Source: Hygrocybe punicea (Eukaryota; Basidiomycota; Agaricomycetes; Agaricales; Hygrophoraceae). From it: DNA of 64,000 bases. Shown here one piece after another: positions 12,065 to 23,020 of this stretch. The first letter of the stretch is position 1, and every line of letters begins with the position of its first letter. A model generated the notes under the pieces. It ran no database searches. It was not told the DNA's origin and worked only from the letters and a program-made list of their open reading frames with translations. The DNA is taken from assembly GCA_963556145.1 (NCBI GenBank), contig OY744473.1, positions 4,030,001 through 4,094,000 of the forward strand, written 5' to 3'. Position numbers and translations under genes: made by a program.

Positions 12065-12836
12065 GCTGGGAGGGTGGTGCATGCACCTACCAGCCCAGGT
12101 ATGTACCCTAAACCTAACCCATTGACACTGGCTAACTGCCTGCTGCCATGAACATGCATTAACATGCTGATGCCATCTGCAAGGAACCTGGCATGGAAAG
12201 ACCCCACAGACACACCAACTAACCCCACACCCTGGTACCTGGCACACAAGCAACCTCACAAACATGAGCTAATGTGTCAACTGAAATGTAGGCATCCTTT
12301 GCAAGGTATCCGACACCAAGAAGGCTAATGGGAGCATGGGAGTGGCCTGCGCTCCTGTTTGCAGAGCTCATGGCTCATCTAAGTGCCCCCACCTCCCAAA
12401 CACACACCGATACCTCAACTGTCACATAGACAGTGTTTGCAGGGTACTGGCACCAACAGGAGTGTTGGTGTAGCCTGCACTCCCTTTTCCACAGCATCCA
12501 AGGCCCCTGTACCTTGCAAGGATGACAGCCACATCAATGGATGTGTGTCTGGCATGCGTGAGGTGTGTGGAGCCCCAGGTCACCGTGGGTATACCAAGTA
12601 CCACTGTACCTGGCATTGGTACAGTTTGTACCCATTATCCGAATGGGAATAGGTCAGTCCCTTGTGTTCTCATGTTGTGCCCCAAACATCACCTACTACC
12701 ATTAAACCACCCCACGAATGGCATCGGCCATGTCAATTGAAATGGTGCCACATTTGCAAGGTTGCAGGACCCAAGTGACCTGGGGTCAGGGCCAGCTGAG
12801 GTTGGCCTGGCCTGGGCCCTGGACAGTACACACATT

Positions 12837-13186
12837 CCACCACTGTAACAAACTCTAGGTTCTCATCACAGGTAAAATATTGGGCTTTCTGATTTCAGAG
12901 CAAGTAAAGCTTTTGACCTCATGAAGAGCAGCACCGTGTCAATGGACATGTGCCTGCCATTCATGAGGTAATCCCTCCACTGCCAATGGTTCAGCATTCA
13001 AACCATGTTTGAAGGCAAACCGAATGTGCCAGAACCATTTTGTACGGTTTCAGTTCTGGTTTGCACAAAGTTGGAACTGAACCACTGGTTTAAGTTCCTT
13101 GCTGGCACCATTGCAGTGTTATGATTTCTTTCCTAAAATGTGCTCATCTTTTCTTTTTTCCTTTCCCTCCTCTCTTCCAATCCCGG
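12837..13186. repeat. Remnant spacer with a small inverted-repeat unit
   Basis: Beyond the end of the pogo-like piece, about 12930-12970 carries a copy of the module with GTCAATGGACATGTG and a following TGAGGT. From about 12978 to 13118 a candidate MITE has imperfect inverted ends (CACTGCCAATGGTTCAGCA against CACTGCAATGGTGCCAGCA) and AACC/GGTT words. No target duplication was found. No coding sequence. Confidence 0.4.
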
Positions 13187-13344
13187 TGGAGTGGTACCGA
13201 GGTACCACTCCGGGGGCTCACGCAGGACTCGAGGGAAAGGTCGACTGGATAGGAAGGATGGACTGACTACTACATCTGGAAGGCTACTAACTAGGTCAAA
13301 CCGTGGGAACCTGATCACGTGACTGACCAGGCACAACTACTACA
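13187..13344. repeat. Left LTR of the TRIM-like element
   Basis: 158 bp, TG..CA ends. It opens with an 11-base palindrome arm pair (GGAGTGGTACC, two-base loop, GGTACCACTCC). It differs from its partner at 15196-15353 at only a few positions, including the loop and a C/T change near 13217, which implies a recent insertion. Confidence 0.88.
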
Positions 13345-14179
13345 AGTGCCCCTCCTCCTCATGGTGACGTCCTCGTCACCATACCGCTACTAAAAGAAAA
13401 CAAAAAGCAAAACAAAACTGACCAAGAAAAAAAACTCTCCAGTCACGACTCCCAGTCCCTCACGATGCCCCGGGCCTTACACGTGAGGCAGGACCATATC
13501 GTCCATCGAAGATCGGTGGTGGCAGATGACCAAACTAGACTCTCTCTCAGCTCTCCAAAACTCCTCAGTCACGACTCCCAGTCCTCCATCTCATGGAGCG
13601 GGACCATATCGTCCATTGAAAACGGTGGTGGTAGATGACCAAACTGATCCATAATCGTAGCGCAGGTTCTTGGTTCTCGTATCGCAGGTTCTCGGTTCTT
13701 GTATCGCAAGTTCTCGGTTCTCTTGGTTCTCATATTACAGGTTCTCGGTTCGCAGTTCTCGGTCGGTGCTTGTTTGGTTCTGGTGACTCGTTGGGTAACT
13801 CGGTTGGGTAGCATCTGGTATCCAGGTGACAGATCAAGGGCATAGAAAAATAATGAAACTAAATTGTGGGGGAAACAGAGACAGAGACAGGGGAAACGAG
13901 GGAAAGGAAATTGAGGGAAAGGAAATAGAGAGGAAGGAAACAGAGAGGAAAGGAACCGAGGACAGGAAACAGAGAAGGAAATAGTGGGGAAAGCTATGTA
14001 CTTGGGCGCTAGAGCTGGCGCTGGCGTCGAGGGATCTCTTCACGTGGGCTCTGGGAAATGGTCGCGAGGGGTCGCGAGGGCCAGGGAACGAGGCTGGGGG
14101 TCCTAACGAATGTGCGCGAGTGGGGTGGGGTTGCCGGGGTTGTGGGGTGACGCAAGACGGCGTTTGGGTTCCGGACGTG

Positions 14180-14900
14180 GTGGGAACGGCTCGTTCGGGG
14201 TGTTGGTGGGACGCAGGGTGCACTGGAGTGGTTAACGGGTCGGCCGCGGGCTTGACGAGTGGGCATGGGGCCGCGTAAGTCGACGCAATGGGGAGCGTGG
14301 TGTTGGTCCACCAAAGATGGCGGTGTGGCTCGTTTGAGACAGCGTGGGGCGGTCTCGTTTGGGGTAACGGAGCGCAACGGGGGGCTCTGGCATGTGGAAT
14401 GTGGGTGCCGGGGGTTGGGTGAACGCGGGTGGAGCTTGGTTACATGAAAAAACGGGGTCGAAAGTGATGACGTGGCACGGTGCGTGTTGGGCGTTGGGTG
14501 GGTATGAAACGCCAGGGACGGCTCGTTCGGGGTGACGATGGTGAACGGGGGGCCTCTAGGGAGTCGGACGAGGGTCCGGAGCTCAAACGAATGCCCTTTG
14601 AGCTGGGGTACACGAAAGAACGGGGGTCCAACGGGGAAGACGTGGAAGATCCGTGGTGTGACCAAAAACGGCGTTGGGGGCTCGTTTGGGGCGTTAATGA
14701 GACACAGGGTGCTCTGGGGGGTGGGCCGCGAGTTTGGTGAGTTGGTCTGGGGCCGGTTGTGCTGGCGGAACAGGGCCGCGCGATGGTGACGTGGCGCGTG
14801 GCTCGGGTGTCCAGAAACGACGGTGAGGGTTCGTTTGGCACAATGGAGGGGAACAGGGCGTCCTGGCCAGTGGAACGAGTGTGCGGGGAGTCGAATGGGT
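14180..14900. repeat. Degenerate tandem array, about 155-178 bp period
   Basis: A marker motif CTCGTT(C/T)GGGGTG or its variant recurs near 14190, 14345, 14523, 14678 and 14827. Each is followed by related G-rich sequence. The array makes up most of the right half of the TRIM-like element's interior. Confidence 0.6.
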
Positions 14901-15195
14901 CCGTGTAGGGGTGGGGGTGACGAGAAACGGGGGTCCGTGCAGCGGCGCTGCAATTTTCGTTGGATTGTCCAAAACTCACAGTAGCGGGCTATGTGGGATC
15001 CTGATGGGGAACACGGGGCTCCGGAACGTCGAACGAAGTTGCGGGGGGTCGTGTGGACATAGCTGGGTCTAGGGAAAGTGAAGATTCGGGGGGTGGTGAG
15101 GCCGGAAAAAGCTGTCTCGCGAGAAAAAATGGAAGAAGTGGGAAAACCATGAGAAAAAGAGATGCGTGGGTCGAATAACACTCTCATCACCACGT

Positions 15196-15353
15196 TGGAG
15201 TGGTACCCAGGTACCACTCCGGGGGCTCATGCAGGACTCGAGGGAAAGGTCGACTGGATAGGAAGGATGGACTGACTACTACATCTGGAAGGCTACTAAC
15301 TAGGTCAAACCGTGGGAACCTGATCACGTGACTGACCAGGCACAACTACTACA
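15196..15353. repeat. Right LTR of the TRIM-like element
   Basis: 158 bp direct repeat of 13187-13344, again opening with the GGAGTGGTACC..GGTACCACTCC hairpin and ending CTACTACA, followed by the CCGG target duplicate. Confidence 0.88.
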
Positions 15354-15631
15354 CCGGTAGTCATTCCTTTCACATATGCACTGCCTTTATCCTCTGCTTA
15401 GTCATATAGTATGACAAATGCTATCTGTTATCCCCTTCACATATGTTTCACCTTCATCACCATATGCTCTGGTGCATAGCCTCCTTTCCTCCTAACATAG
15501 CCACATCATTGGACTATATTGGTAGTCTACTTTTGTTGTGTACTGTAGACTTTAAATTTCATATACACTTGCACTTCAATTGCTCTTCTCCTCTTCAGAT
15601 TGATTGCCTTCAGAATCTAAGCCTTTTCCTG

Positions 15632-16127
15632 TTACAGCCATTTGTGTAAATGATGGCACTTTTTGAAATTTTTTGAATCAATGGAATAATGTGGACATAG
15701 ACAAATTTTCTGTGCTCAATCTTTTATCTCATAAAATACTGCATGGAGTAACATGGTTTCAGGGGGGAAGTTGTACTATTTTCTAAGGGCTATCACCTCC
15801 TGTAATTACATTTGGACTATATGTAGTGTATGATGAGTGGTGGATGAAATAAAGAGGTAAAGTAGTATTTTTGACACCCAATATGATATTGTAAAATTAT
15901 GGCATCATAAGAGCTCCTATGAACAAGGTTGTATGGAGAAAATTGTTCAGTTTTTCAAGGGCTATAAGCTCATATACTGTATTTTTCCTCATTTTGTCCT
16001 TTGTTCCCATAATTATGAAGTATTTCATGAGATAAAAGATTGAGCACAGAAATTTTGTGTAAGTCCATATTATTCAATTGATTCACAAAATTTCAGAAAG
16101 TGCCATCACCCACACAAATGGCTGTAA
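15632..16127. mobile_element. Fold-back MITE, TTACAGCC family, copy 1
   Basis: About 496 bp with long inverted arms. The left arm starts TTACAGCCATTTGTGT followed by GATGGCAC; the right arm ends GTGCCATC then ACAAATGGCTGTAA. Internal sections also pair (TCTCATAAAATACT against AGTATTTCATGAGA). A related copy lies at 39657-40411. I found no clear target duplication. The 278 bp left of it (15354-15631) show no feature. Confidence 0.75.
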
Positions 16128-17597
16128 TAGCAAAACTTTCAGAGTGAACTCTGATGATATGTACCAATCAAAACCCACACAGGTGAGGGTACAGGTTAGC
16201 AATGGTGTTGTAATCAAGAAATCTTCCACTTTACCTATCGCAGAACTGTTTAGGGCTGGAATTGGCTCTGCACAAAACTGGACCTGAAGTTCAGTTCAAG
16301 GTTCTGCCAAACATGATAAGAACTGGACCAAACTGAATCAGAAACACTAATTCCTTGCCCCTCACATCCTCATTGGTCATTCCAGGACATTCTGCTCACA
16401 TTCAACCTCTCCAATGAGTGGTCACTGCTATCCAGCATTCCATTCAACTTCCCACACCCTCACATCCCCTCTCAAGGCTCCCATTCCCTCTCATTGCTCT
16501 GAACAATGATATGTTCTCAGCCAGTGTGAACATATTCTGCTATAATTTTAGCTATTGAACAAATTTATCCTGACTCTGCCAGACTTCATGATTGTTTGTG
16601 ATTCTGGTTGTAATGCATTGATATGAGCCACAACTGTCTTCAACAAATTGCAATTTACCACAATGACAGTTTTGATTGTGATGAATTCTGCTTTCATTGG
16701 AGCAATCGATCTTTTCTTTGACATGATGATATGTTTCATCATTGACTTCCCAGTGATTTTGCACCCATATTCCTTTGTGTTTCTTTCTTTTAAGTTTTCT
16801 TTCATTTCCCTTGATCTTGATCCATTTTGACTTTCTGATTGACAGACTATAAAAGACATCTGTATCACATTCAGACAGAGCAGAACATGACATTTCCAAC
16901 TCTCAAATAGTTTTATTTACATCTCCTATGCTAATTAAGATCAGTTTATGACTCTGATCCCAAGTCTTAGACCTTTCAATAGTATGTGTTGATATAGTTT
17001 GCAATTCCATTTGCAAATTTGCACAATCAATTGCCATTATTGCAGAAGTATTTTTTCATTCAGAAACGATTTTTGTATTTTTAGTTTGTGTCCCCATATT
17101 AGTTTCTCCCATCCTTACCTTTCCTCTGACTGGCCAAGAAGCATCTTTGGCTTACTTGCAACATTTTACCAGTAGTAGTGTTTTCATTCCTCGTCCACCA
17201 CTCCTATTTGTGTATAAACAAGTCCCTACCACCAATCTGGCTATTATTTTTACCTCCACATTACTACTTTACCTTAGCATAAGTGTCTTTTGCCACCTTG
17301 TCCTCTCCCCTCTCAGACTCAGAGTCTCAGTGCTATCCCTGGCTCTTTGCACATGGCTGTTTCCAATGTTTCACACATAACACACGTACTCTATTGCCCA
17401 AGTTTGCAAGATGCAAGCCTGTTTGATCTGTCCCTATGTAGGCCCCAGTCACTGTCATCATCATATATAAACCAGTTGATGGCGGCTTCAGTAGCCCCTT
17501 CAAGGACAATGGTGAACATGAGTCTGCCGGTATTCTTCACTACATCACATTTTCCTACTAACCTTCCTTCTCATACATATAACACTAAGCCTACAAA
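16128..17597. other. Non-coding repeat-derived region upstream of the LINE ORF
   Basis: About 16245-16349 is a terminus-like stretch with GAACTG/GGACC words ending CAGAAACACTA, reminiscent of a hAT-like right end (TAGTGTTTCTG reversed). I could not pair it with a left end. From 16350 to 17100 there is AT-rich sequence without a convincing frame. From about 17100 to 17597 the DNA may be the 5' untranslated part of the LINE element, but no boundary is visible. Confidence 0.4.
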
Positions 17598-19019
17598 ATG
17601 AGCCTTTGCCAATGGGCAACTGTTGGTGAAGGAACTAAAAGCAAACGTGGCAAGCACACCCAACCTGCAACCTCCACACCACCCAAACCCAGATCCTCAA
17701 GGCATGCCTCCAACCCATCATCAGAAATAGAACAAGACATAGAATCGACACAACAAGCTGTTAACTACCTATTAGCTAAGTCCCTACTCTCTTCCGATCA
17801 AGACTTCGACAACCCTGCCCTTTCAGGCATACTCCTACTACTCACGACTGCAGACAACAATACCATCTCACCCACAGTAGCCAATGCCATCTGCTCAGTC
17901 GCCATTTTACTCAACTCCTTAGACTTCGACACAAAAACCAACATTCTCACCAACGCCGTCACTACAGAACTCCACAAACAATCTGACACGCTTCAAGAAA
18001 CCATTGGCTGTGCTTTGGAACCTATCCTAGGCTCCATCTCCACATGGGTAATAGACTGCTTAGACGCCAACCTCAAAGAAACCAAAGAACAGCTCCAGCA
18101 AATGGCAGCAGATCTTGCTAAAACCACCACCTCCTTTGAATCCACCACTACCTCATACAAGGATGCACTACTATCTAAAAACCAATGCATCACTACCAAA
18201 CACAGAGACCCTTGTCTAAAGGCCAAAGAACAACTACAAGCCTGCCAGCTCCTCCTCGACATCCCTGACTCACCGGACACCACAAAGGCCCTGGACATCA
18301 GTCTAGCGAAACTCACTGAAAAAGCTAACCTAGCGCTCAAGGCCACCAACCCCCCACCATCCTCCAAGTTCCTAGGAGCCACAAAGCTATACAATGGAGG
18401 TATTTTATTAGAGGCAGGCACCAATAACACCATACTCTGGATCCACGACAAACCACACCTAACCACCTTCTTGATGGAATTTGGCCATGGGGCAGCCCTT
18501 AAGCGTCGCACTTACACCATCGTAGTTCACTTCATCCCATTAACATTCGACCCAGACTCCGACAGCCACCTCAGAGAAGTCGAAGAAATCAACGATCTCC
18601 CCGCTAGCTCAATAATATGGGCAAACTGGATCAAGCCCAAAGATCGCCATTCACCAAATCAGACATGTGGACATGCAATCTTGTCCTTCAGCAGCCCCAA
18701 AACTGCCAACCAAGTACTATCAAGAGGCTTTTTCATTTGCCACAAAAAGATAAACACCAGCAAATGCAAAAGAGAACCCCTGCAATGCCTACGATGCCAT
18801 CAATGGAACCACACCGCAGCCCGATGCCCAGCAGACAAGGACACATGCAGCACTTGCGGCGGCCCACACAGAACCTCAGCATGTGACAACCCGACCCAAC
18901 CCTATTGTATCCCCTGCAAGCAACGCAGTCACACCAGCTGGGACTGCAATTGCCCCACATTCCAGGCTGAGTGCAGGGATGCCGACTCACATAACCCTGA
19001 GAACCTCCTCCCATACTAG
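17598..19019 (+). CDS. LINE (Tad-like) ORF1 / gag-like nucleic-acid-binding protein
   Basis: 473 residues, a single open frame. The N-terminal half is Ser/Thr-rich with probable helical, coiled-coil-like stretches (KEQLQQMAADLAK; ALDISLAKLTEKANLALKA). The C-terminal 80 residues hold three zinc knuckles: CLRCHQWNHTAARC, CSTCGGPHRTSAC and CIPCKQRSHTSWDC. They are followed by the ending CRDADSHNPENLLPY. The knuckle trio and the (A/L)LPY tail are characteristic of ORF1 proteins of fungal Tad/I-type LINEs. The frame stops right after LPY. No endonuclease or reverse transcriptase ORF follows; unrelated sequence begins within 100 bp. So this is a 3'-deleted element, unusual for LINEs, which usually lose the 5' end. 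The ORF itself is intact. Confidence 0.85.
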   Translation: MSLCQWATVGEGTKSKRGKHTQPATSTPPKPRSSRHASNPSSEIEQDIESTQQAVNYLLAKSLLSSDQDFDNPALSGILLLLTTADNNTISPTVANAICSVAILLNSLDFDTKTNILTNAVTTELHKQSDTLQETIGCALEPILGSISTWVIDCLDANLKETKEQLQQMAADLAKTTTSFESTTTSYKDALLSKNQCITTKHRDPCLKAKEQLQACQLLLDIPDSPDTTKALDISLAKLTEKANLALKATNPPPSSKFLGATKLYNGGILLEAGTNNTILWIHDKPHLTTFLMEFGHGAALKRRTYTIVVHFIPLTFDPDSDSHLREVEEINDLPASSIIWANWIKPKDRHSPNQTCGHAILSFSSPKTANQVLSRGFFICHKKINTSKCKREPLQCLRCHQWNHTAARCPADKDTCSTCGGPHRTSACDNPTQPYCIPCKQRSHTSWDCNCPTFQAECRDADSHNPENLLPY

Positions 19020-20486
19020 TACACCAATATTTTTGTGCATTTCCATTCCTTTTTTGGGGGTGCAAACTTTTGTTTTGTCTCTGTTTTTTTTCACTTGGCA
19101 CCTTTTTCAATGATCCACAATGGGATCCAAAAAAGTTGCAATAGAGCATGCTCCCAAGATCAAACAGCCAGTTTCATTACCTTCCCATGAGCCCCCTGCA
19201 CCCTCCTCTGGTACTAGAGGCACTTCAACTCACAGATGCCCTCAAGCTGCGAAGCGTGTTCATTTTGACGATGACGAAGAGGAGGCCAACTTACCAGTTG
19301 ATAACCACAATTGAAGTTGACTCACTCTGTTCAGATTCAACAACAAATTTGCACCAATGACTTCGACAATCCTGTAGATGACCAAGTGCCAGAGCAGGGA
19401 CACGCTCCTGTCCCAACTGTTCCTGCCCCAAAGCCACAATGAGTCACGTCAGCCAAGGCCAAGGTGACTCATGCACAGATAGCTGCCGATATGTCCGATG
19501 TCGAAGATGACCTGGTGCCAATATTGGACTCAGAATATGATACTGACAACCTCTATGCTGATCTTCCCACTATTCAGCCACCAAAGACCACAAAAGCAAA
19601 GGTTGTGATTCAAAACCCTCGGTGCGTAAGTTTTTGTCTGAAATACTGAAAATTTTGAAAGCATTGATTACCTTCATCATTCCTGAAGGCATCACTGAAG
19701 CTTCCAAGATTATGGTGATTCTGCATGATATTACTTTTAAAACTTTCAAAGCAACAATACATGTGACATATGGATGTACAGACCTCAAGCTCAAACTTGA
19801 ATTGACTTACAAGATTGGCACTCTTGGCCACATTCATTCGCTTACTGATGATAACAATTTTTCTTTGCTGATGAAGAGCAAGGAGCTTACATCAAAGAAA
19901 TGTATAGATGTAAAGGTCTTCATAGTGATATCTAAGAAGGTACATCATGATTTTCATTCATCTTTTGATGCATTATACTTTAGCTCGGTGTCATTTTAGT
20001 ACCAAGACTCCTTTATTAAACTCATGCAGAAAAAAAAAAGGAGTCCAGCTTGCAGACCTTTCTCACAAGCATGCCACTTCCCCTTTGCTTGACCTTGATG
20101 GTGAAGATTATCCCACTGACGAAGCTGATGCCGGAATCAGCAACACGGTAAAAGCTCTAAATAACACCTTGACGCAGTGCATGGTATGTGGGGACTCCAA
20201 GCATTGTAAGATCAACAAGTACAGCACTCAACCTTATGATGCAACTTGTCAAAACTTGGGCCAAATACCTGGTAAGATTATTTATTGCTTGTGATTTCTC
20301 ACTATCATATGAATCATTAGTTAATGGCATGGGTAACCCCTGGGTACAGATAGCTGTACCTGTACCTGTACCTGTACCTGGCAATACCCCTACCCATGAC
20401 TGGGGGTCAGTCAATCTGTTGTCATGGGTCCGGGTATCTTGCGGGTTCATGGGTTTTTGTGCGCTATGACTACATATCATGACCGT

Positions 20487-21368
20487 TGTAGAGGGTCGAC
20501 GTCCCTCTGAGTCCGTATCATCGATATATCACGAATCTGGACCAACCCGATGCCGCCATTCGACTTGCATTCGAACCCGACGTAACCTGATGTGACGTGA
20601 CCCGACGTGACCCGACGTGACCGACGTAACCTGACACATGCCGCTTTGTGACGGCCGCTTTTGGGCTAAATCCGGCAGCCTCAAACGCCTCGGAGTTCCA
20701 ATTCCAGGAGATGGATCTCTTCGGACTCAATCCCCGACTTCGGATTTACCTTAATTATGCATCCCCTCGTCTTTTCAGAGATATGTAGGACTTTCTAGAT
20801 CTTTTCCTTGCATATTCGTTTTCCCCTCCATTTCCTGTCTTCGTTGCTTTGCAACCCCCCTTTTCCATATCCCCATTCCAACCTTTCTTTGTAGCTTACC
20901 ATCGGCCGAAGTAGACATGTCCGAAAGTAGATTACTGTTTCCTGTACTATAAAAACGGTCCCCGACGACCGTACAAAAAAAGATACCCTTAGTCCCCGTT
21001 TCCCTTTAGTCAGAATCGCCTTTTAATCCCTTCAAATGCTCGTCCATGTAGACCCTTAGCTTTTTATAGTCCACTTCGTCGTCTTTATCGTTGTTTCCGT
21101 ATATTCATTGTTTCCGACCCGACCCGCCGTACCTGACATCGTCGGCATCGTCAGGATCTTTATTATTTGTCCGTTTTTACTCCATTCATCACCGGATTCG
21201 TCGTTATTAGTCCAGTTTTACGCGGCGGCTTTACTTTTACTAACATTCCCTTCCTTTTACTACTATTCCCGACACTGACTTATCCAGTCACTTCTACGCT
21301 GACACCCTTCTGGTTAGGATCTTATTTTATCATTATAGTTCCAAAGCCACCAAGAACCCACATCTACA
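20487..21368 (+). repeat. 5' LTR of the family B element
   Basis: 882 bp, TGTAGA..TCTACA ends. A TATA-like box ACTATAAAAACGG lies near 20947. It carries one extra 10-bp GACCCGACGT unit relative to the 3' LTR (about 20600-20625). Confidence 0.9.
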
Positions 21369-21370
21369 TC

Positions 21371-21387
21371 TGGAGCCCACCGCGAGG
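21371..21387 (+). other. Putative primer-binding site
   Basis: Two bases after the 5' LTR, TGGAGCCCACCGCGAGG starts with TGG, as expected for pairing with a tRNA 3' CCA end. I could not identify the tRNA without a search. Confidence 0.35.
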
Positions 21388-22079
21388 ATAATTCAGTGTC
21401 CATCACACATTCATTCAACAACCCTAGATTTCCCTTCGTCATTCCCGAACAAGTCTTTCCGCCGCACTCTACACATCCGCTACCCGTTACCCGACCTCCT
21501 TGCACCCGACATCCAACACTCTGACATCCGATCTCCAACCATCACAGCATCATCCGGGTTTGATTCTATTGATATTTTCTCTTCTTTGCCGACTACAATT
21601 GTTCAGTTTCACTAACGGCCTCGAACCCGTCCCCAACCCAACGGCCGCTTCCCGCTTTAGGAAACTTGCACAGCCACGATCCAACAACACTCTTTTGTCG
21701 ATTCGAATTCCGTCACATCCATCCTATCCACATTCGTTTATAGACTCCCAACACGCTCGGAATCCCACTCCCCACCGATACCCGTCGAAAAACCGCGACC
21801 GGAAAGCCCCAAAACATCGACTCGCCCAACGGCACTCACGCGTCACTCACAACTCGGAACAGACAGATCTCCGTGCAACGGGTTTAGCCTGTGCACCCCC
21901 AGCTGCTCGCGTCTACGAACTCGCACCTGTCACCAGATACAAGCCCTTACAAGCCCCCCCATCGTCTGAGCCCACGAAGTTACCAGCAAAACCACGTCAG
22001 CGCCCTTCACGAGTTCATGCGAGCAGCCCCCGCGTTCGAGCCCTCAACACTGAGCTACAGCCCCACGATGCCATTCACG

Positions 22080-23020
22080 AGCCTCACAAGCCATCTTCGC
22101 CGTTATCGATGCCCCACACCGTGCCACGTCACCCGGCTTTGTGCCCCAGCCAAGTCGACATCTCCGGCCGCTCACGCCTTCGTTGGACACCCTGTCGCCT
22201 CGCACCGCTTCCCAGAGTCCCACATCGCCCTTCACGAGCCCTCACGAGCCGTCTCCGCCATTATCGAGTCCCCAACGCGTCGCCACGTCATCCCAGCTCA
22301 TGCACCCGCCTATTCGACATCCCCGGCCGCTCACGCCCTCGTTGCTACCCCCACGCAGCTTCGTATGGCTTTCCGGGTCCCCACAGCGCCCTTCGCGAGC
22401 ACTCACGAGCTGTCTTCGCCGTTATCGAGTCCCCAACGCCATGCCACGCCAAACCGCTTTATACGCCCGCATACTCGACATCCCCGGCCGCTCACGTCCT
22501 CGTTGGACCTCCTCGTCGCCTCGCCTCGCTTCCTACGACCCCACAACGCCAGTTGCGAGCCATCAAATGCCGTCTTCCTCGTTATCGATCCCCCATGCCG
22601 TGCCACGTCACCCTGCCTCGCGACCCAGCTTACTCGACATCTCCGGCCGCTCACGCCCTCGTTGGACCTCCCCGTCGCCTCGCACCGCTTCCTACGACCC
22701 CACGACACCAGTTGCGAGCCCTCATGGGTCCTCCTCGCCGTCGTCGATGTCCCACACGCGTGCCACGTCACCTCGCCCCATGCACCCGCCTATACGACCT
22801 CCTCGGCCACTCACGCCTTCGTAGGACCCACCGGTGGCTCGTATCACATCCCAGCACCCTACATCGCCCCCGCAAACCCGTACAAGCTGTCCCCGTTATA
22901 TTCGAGCCCCCAACGCCATGCCACGTCACCGGCTTCGTGCCCCAGCCAAAGTCGACATCTCCGGCCGCTCACGCCCTCGTCGGACCCACCGCTGCCTCGT
23001 ACCGCATCCCAGGGCCACAC
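22080..23020 (+). repeat. Tandem array, about 159-bp period, inside the LARD-like element
   Basis: The marker TCGACATCTCCGGCCGCTCA or close variants occurs near 22155, 22314, 22476, 22634, 22793 and 22950, so units are about 158-162 bp. The unit also contains CCACGTCACC and GCCTCGCACCGCTTCC. Because the period is close to a multiple of three and the DNA is C-rich, two overlapping frames stay open for about 500 codons (21500-23071 and 21891-23390). Their products are Pro/His/Arg/Ser-rich repeats such as HVTxLxAPAxSTSPAAHALV. I treat them as repeat by-products. Confidence 0.8.

Larger units (their letters stand above)
9143..12828. mobile_element. hAT-like element with GGCC words, inserted in the pogo-like gene
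   Basis: The left end begins TACACTGTCCAGGG and is followed by about 120 bp rich in GGGCC/GGCCC/TGGCC words. The right end finishes CCCTGGACAGTA, preceded by GGCCTGGCCTGGGCC. The flanks CACATATT (9135-9142) and CACACATT (12829-12836) agree at 7 of 8 positions. Removing the element and one duplicate restores an open transposase reading across the junction (..VVECV then SASRQ..), which supports the boundaries. The interior holds two nested solo LTRs and no transposase, so the element is non-autonomous. From 12065 to 12780 there are degenerate repeats with GGTACC and the module described at 35585. Confidence 0.8.
7445..12905 (-). pseudogene. pogo/Tigger-like (DDE_1) transposase remnant, split by nested insertions
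   Basis: Minus strand. The N-terminal side survives only as a short piece right of the nested element (about 12905-12837), reading KAQYFTCDENLEFVTVVECV. The frame resumes left of it at about 9134 as SASRQSMVRACFYSYAVKVDKDKPIVLT, then GGHENHEM where DDE_1 transposases have DGHESH, so a catalytic Asp is lost. Further down, in shifted frames, come HKLQP and HCARCL..GIKMTQYNVVHEY, HSAFHKMGIHPHN, SSDLSDEDYE, and a charged C-terminus with FDKPLGSYKLMIDLLMIASALGMSTEGTVPRAEEL. The last exon-like piece, AKELLSAQIKTHLEEHPKIS, is displaced beyond a 412-bp insertion. Several frameshifts make it dead. Family identity is from motif memory and is fairly strong for the central part. Confidence 0.75.
13187..15353. 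mobile_element. Small non-autonomous LTR element with 158-bp LTRs (TRIM-like)
   Basis: Two direct repeats of exactly 158 bp bound 1851 bp of internal sequence. Both repeats start TGGAGTGGTACC and end CAACTACTACA. Flanks are CCGG at 13183-13186 and CCGG at 15354-15357, a 4-bp target duplication. There is no gag or pol. The internal part has an imperfect duplication near the left (about 13441-13530 and 13565-13640, each with a CATATCGTCCAT core) and a GC-rich tandem array further right. Long minus-strand reading frames (14009-15217) come from the repeat array and look compositional, so I do not call them genes. Confidence 0.88.

Noticed and set aside
14009..15217. 402-codon minus-strand frame
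   Set aside because: It runs through the internal array and into the right LTR of the TRIM-like element. Composition is biased and several other frames are open at the same place.
13187..15353. A CRISPR-like or phage-type repeat array
   Set aside because: The genome is eukaryotic and the direct repeats are a pair of LTRs with a target duplication.
17598..19019. A host zinc-knuckle RNA-binding protein gene
   Set aside because: The knuckle trio followed by the ENLLPY tail matches ORF1 of Tad-like LINEs, and the gene lies in a transposon island.
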